From NCBI GenBank assembly GCA_036496805.1, contig DASXKN010000026.1, positions 186,001 to 250,000 on the forward strand: 64,000 nt of DNA, given 5' to 3'. Position numbers and translations under genes: made by a program. A model generated the notes under the pieces. The model searched no databases and had not been told where the DNA came from. It saw only the letters and a program-made list of their open reading frames with translations. This document shows, piece by piece, positions 44,421 to 53,253 of the stretch; position 1 is the first letter of the stretch; the number at the start of each line of letters is the position of its first letter. This DNA is from SZAS-103 sp036496805. GTDB taxonomy: Bacteria > Pseudomonadota > Gammaproteobacteria > Xanthomonadales > Xanthomonadaceae.

Positions 44421-46292
44421 ATGGACAACTCCCAACTGCTGCACTCGGCCACACAGGCCTTTCAGAACGGCAATCCGCTGCTGGCCGAGCAGATTGCGCT
44501 CCGGCAACTCCAGGCCGGGGTCGACAGCGATTTCGAATCGTGGATGATCCTGCTCGGCCTGGCGGTGCAGTCGCAAGACAAGCACGAGCAAGCGATCGAG
44601 GTATACGCCGAGCTCACGCGCCGTTTCCCGCGTTCCGGCAGGTACTGGGGCAACCTGGGCACGGCCTTGCGCGAAGCGAAGCGAAGCGAGGAAGCCGAAG
44701 CAGCCTACTGCCAGGCAATCGTGCTGGAACCAACGAACGCCGCGCATTTTCTCAACGTCGGCCTGTTGCTGAGCGAAATCGGCAATCACCGCAGCGCCCG
44801 CGTCGCCTTCCTGCAGGCCCTCGACGTCGATCCCGGCCTCCTGCAGGCGCGCATACACGGCGTCTTCGCCTGTTTCCAGTGCGGCGATCATCGCAATGCC
44901 CAGAAACTGCTTTCCGAAAGGGAAGACTGGCGTACTGCTCGCGATCTCGGACTGGAAGATCGTCTCGTCCTTTCCAATGCGCTCATGCTCCTCAGCCGGA
45001 GCCTGGATGCCGAGCAGGTGTTGCTCGATGCCCTGGCGATCGCAGACCCGGCCAACAAGCCGGTCTTCCAGACCCGATTGGTTGCGGTGTACGAGCGCAT
45101 GAACCGGCTCGACGAAGCGCGCCGGATCGCTGCCGAACTGCCAGATCCTTCAACGGTGGCCGATCCCAAGCTCGTGCAGGACATCGCCAACGCCCATGCC
45201 AGCCTGGCGCATCGCGGCAATGACCTGGGCAGCGCGAAGGGAATGCTGGAAGATCTCGCCAAGCAGCCGGAAATGCAGCTCCAGCAGGAGGCGGCCCTGA
45301 TGTTCTCGCTCGCGAAGGTCTGCGACAAGCAAGGCGACGCGGACGAGGCGATGCGCTCGCTGGTGAAAGCGCATGCGTTGCAGGTCCAGCACGCGACAGC
45401 CGCGAACGGCATGACCATCGATCCGGACGTCGATCCCCTTCAACCGCTGAGACTCGCCCTGAGCGCCTCGCAATTCGCTTCGTGGTCCGCCGACGGGCCC
45501 GACTCCGACGAGTCCGGTTCTGATCCCGTCATCGATCCGGTCTTCGTCGTCGGGTTCCCGCGTTCCGGAACGACGATGCTCGAACAGATGCTTGATGCAA
45601 CGCCCGGGCTACGCTCGATGGACGAACGCGACTTTCTGAACGCCCTGGTCGAACGCATGCAGGACGACGGATTCGTCTATCCAGACCGGCTTGGGGACCT
45701 GGACCATGCCTATCGCATGCAGTTGCGTTCCCTTTACTGGACGAAGGTGGACAAAGTGGTCACCCTCGCCCCCGGCGATCGCTTGGTGGACAAGAATCCC
45801 CTGAGCATGCTGCTGCTGCCGATGATCCGCCGGCTGTTCCCCGCATCGCCGATCATCCTGGCACTGCGCCATCCCTGCGACGTGGTCCTGAGCTGCTACA
45901 TGCAGCATTTCCGCGCACCGGTGTTCGTGAGCATATGTGCGACCCTGGAACGCCTGTCCCGAAGCTACGTCAACGCCATGCAGTTCTGGATCGAACACGA
46001 ACGTCTGCTCGAGCCGAAGGTGATGCACCTGCGCTACGAGGACATGCTGGCCGACTTCGACGGCCATGCGCGCCGCATCGGCGACTTCATCGGCATCACC
46101 GACGTCAGCGCGATGAGCGATTTCCACGGCCACGCCCAGCGCAAGGGCTTCATCGCCACGCCGAGCTACGAACAGGTGATCAAGCCGCTGAACACCGCCG
46201 CAGTCGGTCGCTGGCGCAAGTACGAGCGGTATTTCGAGGACGCGCTGCCGATCCTGCGACCGATGATCGAGCACTGGGGCTATGCCGACTGA
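44421..46292 (+). CDS. TPR-repeat sulfotransferase
   Basis: A 623-residue fusion. About residues 1-340 are TPR/superhelical repeats (LGLAVQSQDKHEQAIEVYAEL, WGNLGTALREAKRSEEAEAAY). About 375-620 form a Sulfotransfer_3 domain with the PAPS loop VVGFPRSGTTMLEQML and the 3'-phosphate site ALRHPCDVVLSCYM. The TPR half may bind a protein or peptide substrate. It follows the receptor terminator by 58 bp, with a plausible TAAAAT box at 44405-44410. It overlaps the downstream hydroxylase by 11 nt, so these two enzymes are translationally coupled and probably act on the same target. Confidence 0.9.
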   Translation: MDNSQLLHSATQAFQNGNPLLAEQIALRQLQAGVDSDFESWMILLGLAVQSQDKHEQAIEVYAELTRRFPRSGRYWGNLGTALREAKRSEEAEAAYCQAIVLEPTNAAHFLNVGLLLSEIGNHRSARVAFLQALDVDPGLLQARIHGVFACFQCGDHRNAQKLLSEREDWRTARDLGLEDRLVLSNALMLLSRSLDAEQVLLDALAIADPANKPVFQTRLVAVYERMNRLDEARRIAAELPDPSTVADPKLVQDIANAHASLAHRGNDLGSAKGMLEDLAKQPEMQLQQEAALMFSLAKVCDKQGDADEAMRSLVKAHALQVQHATAANGMTIDPDVDPLQPLRLALSASQFASWSADGPDSDESGSDPVIDPVFVVGFPRSGTTMLEQMLDATPGLRSMDERDFLNALVERMQDDGFVYPDRLGDLDHAYRMQLRSLYWTKVDKVVTLAPGDRLVDKNPLSMLLLPMIRRLFPASPIILALRHPCDVVLSCYMQHFRAPVFVSICATLERLSRSYVNAMQFWIEHERLLEPKVMHLRYEDMLADFDGHARRIGDFIGITDVSAMSDFHGHAQRKGFIATPSYEQVIKPLNTAAVGRWRKYERYFEDALPILRPMIEHWGYAD

Positions 46293-46863
46293 TCCGGCGG
46301 CGGCCGATCGCCTTTCGCGGTTCGTGCGGTTCTACGACCGTGCGATGTCGCCGGAGATGTGCGCGCGCCTGATCGCCGGCTTCGACGGCATGCCGCAGCT
46401 GCAGACGGCGAACGGCCGAGGCCATCGCGATGGCCTCGAAGAGAGCGCGTGGACCGAGCTCAACGTCACGCCGTTCGCCGACCAGGCCCTGCAGGGCTAT
46501 TTCTACGCCCAGATCGATCGCCACCTGGCGCTGTACAACGACGCGCTCGGGCTCACCATCCCGGTGCCCTCGCGGCCGAAGCTCGAGGACCTGCGCATCA
46601 AGCGCTACCGCGCCGGCAGCGACGAGAAGTTCCAGCCGCACTTCGACGCGATCGACCACAAGGTCAATCGCTACCTGGTGTTCCTGTGGTATCTGAACAC
46701 CGTCGAGCAGGGTGGCGAGACGGTGTTCTGCGATCTCGGCATCACGGTGGCGCCGCAGGCCGGACGCCTGCTGGTCTTCCCGCCCTACTGGATGTTCCAG
46801 CACGCCGCGCTGCCGCCGGTCTCGAACGACAAGTACATCATCTCGACCTACATGCTGTTCTAG
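46282..46863 (+). CDS. 2OG-Fe(II) oxygenase, prolyl-4-hydroxylase type
   Basis: A 193-residue P4Hc-like dioxygenase. The iron ligands are visible as HFDAID (His and Asp) and the distal His in FQHAALPP, with Lys in NDKYIIST as the probable 2-oxoglutarate anchor. KRYRAGSDEKFQPHFD and FLWYLNTVEQGGETVF are typical. The family hydroxylates proline or other residues of proteins and peptides. It overlaps the end of the TPR-sulfotransferase gene, implying coupled expression, and is convergent with the TPR-hydroxylase that follows. Confidence 0.88.
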   Translation: MPTDPAAADRLSRFVRFYDRAMSPEMCARLIAGFDGMPQLQTANGRGHRDGLEESAWTELNVTPFADQALQGYFYAQIDRHLALYNDALGLTIPVPSRPKLEDLRIKRYRAGSDEKFQPHFDAIDHKVNRYLVFLWYLNTVEQGGETVFCDLGITVAPQAGRLLVFPPYWMFQHAALPPVSNDKYIISTYMLF

Positions 46864-46870
46864 GCCGCTA

Positions 46871-48241
46871 TCAGGCCGTGGCCTGAGCCTTCCCCGCGGC
46901 TTTCTGCCGGCGGTGTTCCTCCAGGCGCTGCGCGTCCGAAGCGTAGCCGCAGGATCGGTTGAAAGCTCCGATGGCATGCACGAGCACGCGGAATGCCTCG
47001 CGTTCGACTTCCGTCAGGTACGGATTCCAGACGTCGACAATCAACACGACACGGGTTGCGTCGCCGTGGTTCCAGGCTTCGTGTTCGTGGCTGTCGTCGA
47101 AGACGAAGCCGCGTCCTTCCTGCCATCCGCGCGTTTCCTCGCCGACCCGGATCGCGCAACCCGGCGGAACGATCAGCGCCAGGTGCGAGACCAGGCGCGC
47201 GTTGGTGACGCCGGTGTGCGGCAGGATATGGCTGCCCGGCGTCAGCACGGAGAACAGGATTTCCGGTGCCTGCTCGTCGATGCGCACCAGCGGCAGCTTC
47301 TCCAGCAACGCCGACGTCACCGGGCAGCGCGCATGGTTCTCGTCGTAGCGCCGGCCGTGCCGGAAGAAGAAGAACGCATCCCACACCGGCTTGCCGTGCG
47401 CGTCGTTGCGCAGCTGGGCGGCTGGCGCACCGTCGTCGGCATCGCCCAGGAACGGCTCCAGCAGGCCACCGCCACTCGCGAGTACCGCGAGTGCCTCGTC
47501 GCGGATCGCCGCGGCATTCGCCTCGAGTTCGTCCATCCACGGGAACAGTTCGCGCGGGTAGAAGCTCGCCGACGACAGCCCCCGCATGTGAAGGAAGGTC
47601 GGGCGCTGCAGCGGATGGTCGAATGGTCCGCGCATGCCATCCAGGTATTCCTCGAGGCACCGGTCGATGCGCTGCAGCGCGGCCGTGCCGTGCGCATTCC
47701 GCAAGGGCTCCAGCGCTTCGCGGTAAAGCCGGCGGCGACCGTCGTTGACGAATTCCATCGCGTGCCTGACCGGCTCGCGCAGCGGCGGTTCGGTCGTCGC
47801 GTCATTGAGCCAGCGCCCGTGTTCCTGCGCGTCCCTCACCGCGCGAAAGTAGGCCGGCAGCGCCTTCTGACGGTTGCCGGCCGCTTCGTGCAGTTCGCCC
47901 AGCTTGAGCCGGAGCGTGAACGGCTCCGGATCGATGTCCAGCGACCGCTCCAGCGCCGACACCGCGGCCTCGCGGTTTCCCAGGAGCAGATGCGCCTGCC
48001 CGAGCACCTTGAAGAGCGCGGCATCGTGCATTCCCGACGCGGCCGCGCGCTCGATCACGCCGACGACGGATGCGTGGTCGCCGCGCGCCATCGCCCGCCG
48101 CAGGACGAAGGCCAGCGCTTCGTGCTGCGCTGGATCATCGACCAGCACGCGCGCGAACTGCGCTTCGGCCTCGTCCAGGCGACCGCCCTGCGCATGCGCG
48201 CGCGCGCGCAGGAGGAGATCCCTGGAAATGCCTGGCTGCAT
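46871..48241 (-). CDS. TPR / aspartyl-asparaginyl beta-hydroxylase
   Basis: A 456-residue protein. About residues 1-135 are TPR-type repeats (LLLRARAHAQGGRLDEAEAQF, LGQAHLLLGNREAAVSALERS). About 290-420 match the Asp_Arg_Hydrox domain, with HTGVTNARLVSHLALIVP, RVGEETRGWQEGRGFVFDDS and HEHEAWNHGDATRVVLIVD. Iron ligands in this family are the two histidines of these motifs. It would hydroxylate Asp/Asn side chains of a protein. Only 7 bp separate it from the convergent P4H-like gene. The fused TPR part mirrors the TPR-sulfotransferase nearby. Confidence 0.88.
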   Translation of the reverse strand: MQPGISRDLLLRARAHAQGGRLDEAEAQFARVLVDDPAQHEALAFVLRRAMARGDHASVVGVIERAAASGMHDAALFKVLGQAHLLLGNREAAVSALERSLDIDPEPFTLRLKLGELHEAAGNRQKALPAYFRAVRDAQEHGRWLNDATTEPPLREPVRHAMEFVNDGRRRLYREALEPLRNAHGTAALQRIDRCLEEYLDGMRGPFDHPLQRPTFLHMRGLSSASFYPRELFPWMDELEANAAAIRDEALAVLASGGGLLEPFLGDADDGAPAAQLRNDAHGKPVWDAFFFFRHGRRYDENHARCPVTSALLEKLPLVRIDEQAPEILFSVLTPGSHILPHTGVTNARLVSHLALIVPPGCAIRVGEETRGWQEGRGFVFDDSHEHEAWNHGDATRVVLIVDVWNPYLTEVEREAFRVLVHAIGAFNRSCGYASDAQRLEEHRRQKAAGKAQATA

Positions 48242-48333
48242 GGCTCACCGGTTCGCTGCAAGGATGACGGAAGCCGCACGATAGCATCGCGCCCGGTGCG
48301 CGACAGCACGATTCATCGTGGGGAAAACCCGTC

Positions 48334-49257
48334 TCAGTCGAGCTTCGCGCCCGCCAGCTTGACGCTGACATCCCCCGAGAACGAGGTCATGTCCACACTG
48401 CCCTCGCCCTTGCCGATGCGCGCTTCGAGGCTCGAACCGCTGCCGTGCTCGGGCTTGCTGACATCGCCGGCATCGGAGTCGATCTCGCCAGCGAAGCTGT
48501 GCAACTGGAGCTGCGCGGAACTGGCGGCGGGCAGCATCAGGGTCAGGTCGCCGCTGGTGGACTCGGCTTTCAGCTGGCCACCGGGCGCGAGCCCGGTGTG
48601 CAGCTCGGCGTCGCCCGAGATGGCCGATATGTCGATGTCGCTGGGCTTGTCGGCGCGCAGCACGATGTGTCCGGAAACCGTCTCCAGGCTCACCTCGCCG
48701 TTGATGTGCCCTTGCAGGTCGAGGTCGCCGTTGACCGTGCCGGCGCGCAGCTTGCCGGTATCCAGGCGCGCGTGCACCTCGCCGCTGACGCTTTCAAGAT
48801 GCGCCTCGCCCGGACTGGCATCGACCTGCATGCTGCCGTCGACCGAATTCATCGACAGTCGCCGACCCGCCACGCCCTTGACGTCCATCGCTGCGCTCAC
48901 GCCTTCGATCACGACGCTCGCATGCGCCGGCACCGTGATCAGCAGGCGGGTGGGACCGCTCTGCACGCCGGCCCAGCTGCCCAGCCAGCCTTTCGGCCGT
49001 GGATTCACGACGCGTATGCGCAGGTGGCGACGATCGCCTTCGACCGCGAGTTTTTCCACGCCCTCGCCCAGCATGCCGCTGATGCGTACCTCGGGCTGGT
49101 CGGACACGCGCACGACGACCGCGCCCTTGGCGTTGTCGATCGACACCTCGCCATCGGGACTGAGCCCTCGGGTCTGGGTGACCGGGACCGTGGCCGCGAA
49201 CGCGACGGCGGGCAGCACGAGCGCGATGGCGGCGAACGACCGCAGCAGGCGCGGCAT
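48334..49257 (-). CDS. Exported DUF4097-like beta-helix protein
   Basis: A 307-residue protein with a signal peptide (MPRLLRSFAAIALVLPAVAFA). The mature region is a series of short alternating strands with repeated patterns such as VNGDLDLQGHINGEVSLETVSG and ISGDAELHTG. This is the signature of DUF4097/YvlB-type predicted right-handed beta-helix proteins. Function is unknown. The ATG at 49257 follows GGGA at 8 nt. It lies 57 bp downstream of the probable anti-sigma gene and is likely part of the sigma operon. Confidence 0.75.
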   Translation of the reverse strand: MPRLLRSFAAIALVLPAVAFAATVPVTQTRGLSPDGEVSIDNAKGAVVVRVSDQPEVRISGMLGEGVEKLAVEGDRRHLRIRVVNPRPKGWLGSWAGVQSGPTRLLITVPAHASVVIEGVSAAMDVKGVAGRRLSMNSVDGSMQVDASPGEAHLESVSGEVHARLDTGKLRAGTVNGDLDLQGHINGEVSLETVSGHIVLRADKPSDIDISAISGDAELHTGLAPGGQLKAESTSGDLTLMLPAASSAQLQLHSFAGEIDSDAGDVSKPEHGSGSSLEARIGKGEGSVDMTSFSGDVSVKLAGAKLD

Positions 49258-49314
49258 GGCGATATCCCGTTGCATGGCTGGACGCATGGAAGTGGGTGCG
49301 CGATGCATCGGCGA

Positions 49315-49803
49315 TCAGAGCATCGCCACGCGCTGGGTGATCTGCAGGCGGCGCGCATAGGTGCGGCGCAACTGGTCGAGCAGGAACACCGCATCGGGTC
49401 GGCTGTCGAGGGCGACCATGATGCTTTCCGCGCTGCGGTCGAGCTCGAGCAATGCCGGCGTCACCGACATCGGCACCGGCTTGCCGTCGAACTTGCGCAG
49501 TTCGGCTTGGTACTGCTTGCGGATCGCTTCGGCTTCCTTCAGCACGAGCTGGTGCTCGGGCGCTGCCCGGTGCATGCCGATCTTCTCGAGCAGTCGTGGT
49601 TGCGCGAGGCCGATCGCGAACGCTCCCAGCACGGCGCAGGCCGCCAGCGCCGAACCCGTGGCGCGCCAGGCCGGAGCGCGTCCTGCATGCACCGGCTGAC
49701 GCGGCTGTGCGATCGCGGCCGAGATGCCCGCCCAGAGGTCGCGGGAAGGCTCGCGCTCGCGCTGCAATTGCCGCAGATGCCAACGATACGTCGCATCGCT
49801 CAT
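49315..49803 (-). CDS. Probable membrane-anchored anti-sigma factor
   Basis: A 162-residue protein with a short cytoplasmic N-terminus (MSDATYRWHLRQLQREREP). One transmembrane helix near residues 50-68 (ALAACAVLGAFAIGLA) precedes a periplasmic helical domain. No zinc-binding HxxxCxxC motif is seen. Its ATG overlaps the stop codon of an ECF sigma factor gene (ATGA), the usual arrangement for a cognate anti-sigma factor. The role is inferred from topology and coupling only. Confidence 0.65.
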   Translation of the reverse strand: MSDATYRWHLRQLQREREPSRDLWAGISAAIAQPRQPVHAGRAPAWRATGSALAACAVLGAFAIGLAQPRLLEKIGMHRAAPEHQLVLKEAEAIRKQYQAELRKFDGKPVPMSVTPALLELDRSAESIMVALDSRPDAVFLLDQLRRTYARRLQITQRVAML

Positions 49804-50372
49804 GCCATGTCTCCCAGTCGCGCACGCAGCAGTCGCCGCGCGCGATGCAGTTGCGCCTTCGAGCTGCCGGTGGCCATGCCGAGTTCCTCGGCGATTTCCT
49901 CGTGCTTCCAGCCTTCGACGTCGTGCAGCACCAGCACCGCGCGCGCGCGCGGCGGCAGGCATGCGACCGCCTGTTCCAGGTCGATGCCGAGCGCCGTGCG
50001 CTGGCTGTCGCCGAACTCGAGATCGGCCAGCGCTTCGTCGTCGGTTTCAAGGTCCTCGCTCTCGCGACGCGAGCGCAGGTCCATCAGCGCAGTGTTCACC
50101 GCGAGGCGATGCAGCCACGTCGTGAACGAGCTTTCGAAACGGAACCGCGCCAGCGCCTGCCACGCACGCACGAAGGCTTCCTGGGTCAGTTCCTCGGCAC
50201 GCGCTTCGTGGCCCCCGATCAGGCGCCAGACCACCGCGTGCACGCGCCGGACGTGCAGGCGATAGATCGATTCGAATGCCTGCAGGTCGCCCGCCGCCGC
50301 CGCGCGCACCAAGGCGTCGTCGGCCTGCGCCGGCAAGGGGGCCTGCACGGAGGGCGTCGTTTGCGTCTGCAT
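49800..50372 (-). CDS. ECF-type RNA polymerase sigma factor
   Basis: A 190-residue two-domain sigma-70-family factor. Sigma2 spans about residues 18-90 (LQAFESIYRLHVRRVHAVVWRL, LTQEAFVRAWQALARF, FTTWLHRLAVNTALM). Sigma4 spans about 130-185 (LPPRARAVLVLHDVEGWKHEEIAEELGM). A flexible acidic linker lies between them. It likely directs its own operon with the anti-sigma and DUF4097-like genes. The stimulus is unknown. An alternative ATG at 50387 would add five residues. Confidence 0.9.
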   Translation of the reverse strand: MQTQTTPSVQAPLPAQADDALVRAAAAGDLQAFESIYRLHVRRVHAVVWRLIGGHEARAEELTQEAFVRAWQALARFRFESSFTTWLHRLAVNTALMDLRSRRESEDLETDDEALADLEFGDSQRTALGIDLEQAVACLPPRARAVLVLHDVEGWKHEEIAEELGMATGSSKAQLHRARRLLRARLGDMA

Positions 50373-50455
50373 GGCGAGATCGAGCATACCCCTTGGATGC
50401 AGCAGGGGGTAGCTTGGTTTAGTCGCGGACCCGCCAGCGCGAGCGCCGCTGCGGT

Positions 50456-50476
50456 GCCGCGCCGATGCGGCGCGGC
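50456..50476 (-). repeat. GC-rich hairpin downstream of pckG
   Basis: The arms GCCGCGCCG and CGGCGCGGC (9 bp, 3-nt loop) lie 8 bp after the pckG stop codon. There is no T-run, so it would be a rho-dependent pause or mRNA 3'-end stabiliser rather than a classical intrinsic terminator. Confidence 0.5.
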
Positions 50477-50483
50477 CGTCGAC

Positions 50484-52235
50484 TCAGCCGTTCAACGCGT
50501 CCGCGATCCGCTGACGCTCGCGCTTGAGCGCCTCGGGCGCGCGCGCGCCATAGCTGTCGAGGTAGGCGCCGATCTCGCCGAGCTCGTGCTTCCAGCCATC
50601 CTGGTCGACCCTGAGCAGTTCGTCGAGGTGGTGCCGGTCGAGGCCCAGGCCGCCGACGTCGAGATCGTGCGCATGCGGCAGGTTGCCGATCGCCGTCTCG
50701 TCGGCCGCTGCGGTGCCATCGACGCGCTTGAGGATCCATTCGAGCACGCGCAGGTTGTCGCCGAAGCCCGGCCACAGGAACTTGCCGTCGCTGCCCTTGC
50801 GGAACCAGTTGACGTGGTAGATCTTCGGCAGGTTCGCGCCGGGCTTGTCGAACGACAGCCAGTGCGAGAAGTAGTCGGCGAAGTTGTAGCCGCAGAACGG
50901 CTTCATCGCCATCGAATCGCGGCGCACGACGCCGACCGCGCCGGTCGCCGCCGCCGTCGTCTCCGATGCCATCGCCGCGCCGACCAGCACGCCGTGGGTC
51001 CAGTCGCGCGCCTCGAATACCAGCGGCACCAGCGATTCGCGGCGGCCGCCGAAGACGATCGCCGAGATCGGCACGCCCTTCGCGTCCTCGGCGTGCGGGG
51101 AGAAGCTCGCGCACTGCTTCGCGCTCACCGTGAAGCGCGAGTTCGGGTGCGCCGCCGGGCCATTCGCGCCGTCGTAGTCGCGGCCCTGCCAGTCCTTGAC
51201 CGGCGTGCCGTCGGGCAGGCCTTCCCACCACGGGTTGTTCTCGGCGGTGACGCCGACGTTGGTGAAGATCGCGTCGCGGTCGAGCATCGCCAGCGCGTTC
51301 GGATTGGTCTTGCTCGAGGTGCCCGGGGCGACGCCGAAGAAGCCCGCCTCCGGATTGATCGCCCAGAGGCGACCATCGTCGCCCGGCGTCATCCAGCAGA
51401 TGTCGTCGCCGACCGTCCACACCTTCCAGCCGGCCCGGCGATAGCCTTCCGGCGGGATGAGCATGGCAAGGTTGGTCTTGCCGCAGGCAGACGGGAAGGC
51501 GGCTGCGACGTAATGGGTTTCACCCTTGGGATTCTCGATGCCGACGATCAGCATGTGCTCGGCCAGCCAACCCTCAGTGCGCGCCTGGTAGCTGGCGATG
51601 CGCAGCGCATGGCATTTCTTGCCGAGCAGGGCGTTGCCGCCGTAACCCGATCCGTAGGACTTGATCGTGAGTTCCTCGGGGAAGTGCATGATGAAGCGAC
51701 GGTCCGGATCGAGCTCGCCGGTCGAATGCAGTCCCTTGACGAAGCGACCTTCGCGTTCGATCCGCGCGAGCGCGGGAGCGCCCATGCGCGTCATGATCCG
51801 CATGTTGGCGACCACGTAGGGGCTGTCGGTGATCTCCACACCGCAGCGCGCGATCGGCGAATCGATCGGGCCCATGCAGTAAGGGATCACGTACATCGTG
51901 CGCCCGCGCATGCAGCCTTCGAACAGCGCGTCGATCTTCGCGTGCGCGTCGGACGGCGCCATCCAGTGGTTGTTCGGGCCGGCGTCTTCCTTCTCGCTGG
52001 TGCAGACGAAGGTGAGGTGTTCGACGCGGGCGACGTCGGACTTGCTCGAACGGTGCAGGTAGCAATTCGGATGGGTCTTGTCGTTCAACGGGATCAAATC
52101 GCCGTTGGCGACCATCAGCCCGGTGAGCTGTTTCGACTCCGCGTCCGATCCGTCGCACCAATGGATGCGGTCGGGTTTGGTGAGCTGGGCGACTTCATCC
52201 ACCCATCGATTGAGCGATTCAAGTTTGCTGGACAT
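50484..52235 (-). CDS. pckG: Phosphoenolpyruvate carboxykinase (GTP)
   Basis: A 583-residue GTP-type PEPCK that converts oxaloacetate to PEP with GTP, the first committed step of gluconeogenesis. It contains the P-loop AAFPSACGKTNLAML, the metal-binding and catalytic GDDICWM and GVAPGTSSKTNPNAL, and FCGYNFADYFSHWLSF near the active-site lid. The ATG at 52235 (MSSKLESLNRWV) is chosen over an upstream ATG at 52265. The ATP-type enzyme found in many gammaproteobacteria is unrelated. The 170 bp upstream hold no other gene. Confidence 0.96.
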   Translation of the reverse strand: MSSKLESLNRWVDEVAQLTKPDRIHWCDGSDAESKQLTGLMVANGDLIPLNDKTHPNCYLHRSSKSDVARVEHLTFVCTSEKEDAGPNNHWMAPSDAHAKIDALFEGCMRGRTMYVIPYCMGPIDSPIARCGVEITDSPYVVANMRIMTRMGAPALARIEREGRFVKGLHSTGELDPDRRFIMHFPEELTIKSYGSGYGGNALLGKKCHALRIASYQARTEGWLAEHMLIVGIENPKGETHYVAAAFPSACGKTNLAMLIPPEGYRRAGWKVWTVGDDICWMTPGDDGRLWAINPEAGFFGVAPGTSSKTNPNALAMLDRDAIFTNVGVTAENNPWWEGLPDGTPVKDWQGRDYDGANGPAAHPNSRFTVSAKQCASFSPHAEDAKGVPISAIVFGGRRESLVPLVFEARDWTHGVLVGAAMASETTAAATGAVGVVRRDSMAMKPFCGYNFADYFSHWLSFDKPGANLPKIYHVNWFRKGSDGKFLWPGFGDNLRVLEWILKRVDGTAAADETAIGNLPHAHDLDVGGLGLDRHHLDELLRVDQDGWKHELGEIGAYLDSYGARAPEALKRERQRIADALNG

Positions 52236-52405
52236 GCGGTCAGGATTCCGGCGGGAGCCAGGCAAGGCGGGAAAAGGTGGTCGCGAGGACAGCGCGCGAC
52301 AAGGTCGAAAATTATAGCGCCGGAGGGCTCGCCCTACAAATCAAGGACTTACGCGGCGATTGCCGTTGCCCTTCCCGCTGTCATTTCTTCGGGAAGGCGG
52401 TCGCG

Positions 52406-53143
52406 TCAAGGCTTCCACCGCAGCGGATCGAACAGCTTCAGCTTCCATGGCCGCTTGCCGAGCACCAGGCTCACGCCCACCCGCTCCGCGGCCGCCAGGC
52501 CCGCGTCCTGCGCCATCAGCGAATCGAACTCGCCAGCCAGTTCGTCCAGCCGGCGCTGAAGGATCACCACCGAGGCCGGCGTGCACATGCCGCTGAGCAG
52601 CAGCAGCGATTCGCCGTCGCCGACGAATTCGCGGCCGAAGAAGTCCGGCAGCAGCTTCAGGCGGAAGAAGCGCTCCATCGGCCCGTCGCGTCGCCAGCGG
52701 AAATTGCGCGCGGTGCGCACGCGGTACTTGTTGCCCGCCAGCAATTCGATCACGCCCATGCGGTCGAGCCGCGCCATCAGCAGCGTGTACTCGGGCAGGG
52801 TGAAGCGGAACTTCGCCAGCACTTCCTCCTGGGTCCAGCGATTGAGCGCAAGGTAGGTCGCCAGCATCAGCGCCGGATCGTCGACCAGGGCCTGTTCGGA
52901 CTCGGCATCGAGCTCGGCCTGCACCGGCCGTTGGTGATGCGCCTCCGACGCCAGTTCGCCCAGGCCGATGTCGAGCACGGTGCAGATTTCCTCCAGCCGC
53001 TGCAGGCTCAGCGCCTGGCGCGAGAACATCCGCTTGACCGCGGCCTCGCTCAGGTCGATCCGCTTGGCCAGCATCGCGTAGGTGATGCCCTGTGCCTTGA
53101 GCAGGCGCTTGAGTGCGGCGATCAGTTCGTGGCGCAGGGGCAT
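52406..53143 (-). CDS. XRE-family transcriptional regulator with C-terminal domain
   Basis: A 245-residue regulator. The N-terminal helix-turn-helix (about residues 5-60) contains ITYAMLAKRIDLSEAAVKRMFS. A C-terminal ~150-residue domain (WTQEEVLAKFRFTLPEYTLLMARLDRMGVIELL, ERFFRLKLLPDFFG) resembles that of stand-alone proteobacterial regulators of unknown ligand. It is divergent from a small exported protein, and a 17-bp palindrome lies 16 bp before its start codon, probably its own operator. Confidence 0.85.
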   Translation of the reverse strand: MPLRHELIAALKRLLKAQGITYAMLAKRIDLSEAAVKRMFSRQALSLQRLEEICTVLDIGLGELASEAHHQRPVQAELDAESEQALVDDPALMLATYLALNRWTQEEVLAKFRFTLPEYTLLMARLDRMGVIELLAGNKYRVRTARNFRWRRDGPMERFFRLKLLPDFFGREFVGDGESLLLLSGMCTPASVVILQRRLDELAGEFDSLMAQDAGLAAAERVGVSLVLGKRPWKLKLFDPLRWKP

Positions 53144-53158
53144 GGTATCGGTTCCCGC

Positions 53159-53175
53159 TACTGCCGGTGGCAGTA
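53159..53175. promoter_or_regulatory. Palindrome upstream of the XRE regulator
   Basis: TACTGCC-GGT-GGCAGTA is a perfect 7-bp inverted repeat with a 3-bp spacer, in the divergent gap between the XRE gene (start 53143) and the exported protein gene (start 53254). Its size suits a dimeric helix-turn-helix protein, suggesting autoregulation and perhaps control of the divergent gene. The binding protein is inferred. Confidence 0.55.
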
Positions 53176-53253
53176 CACGAGGCGAAGTCTAGGATTGTTG
53201 CCATCGACTTCGCCAGCACCGAAAGTCGGCCCGTATCCCGAATGGAGCCGACC

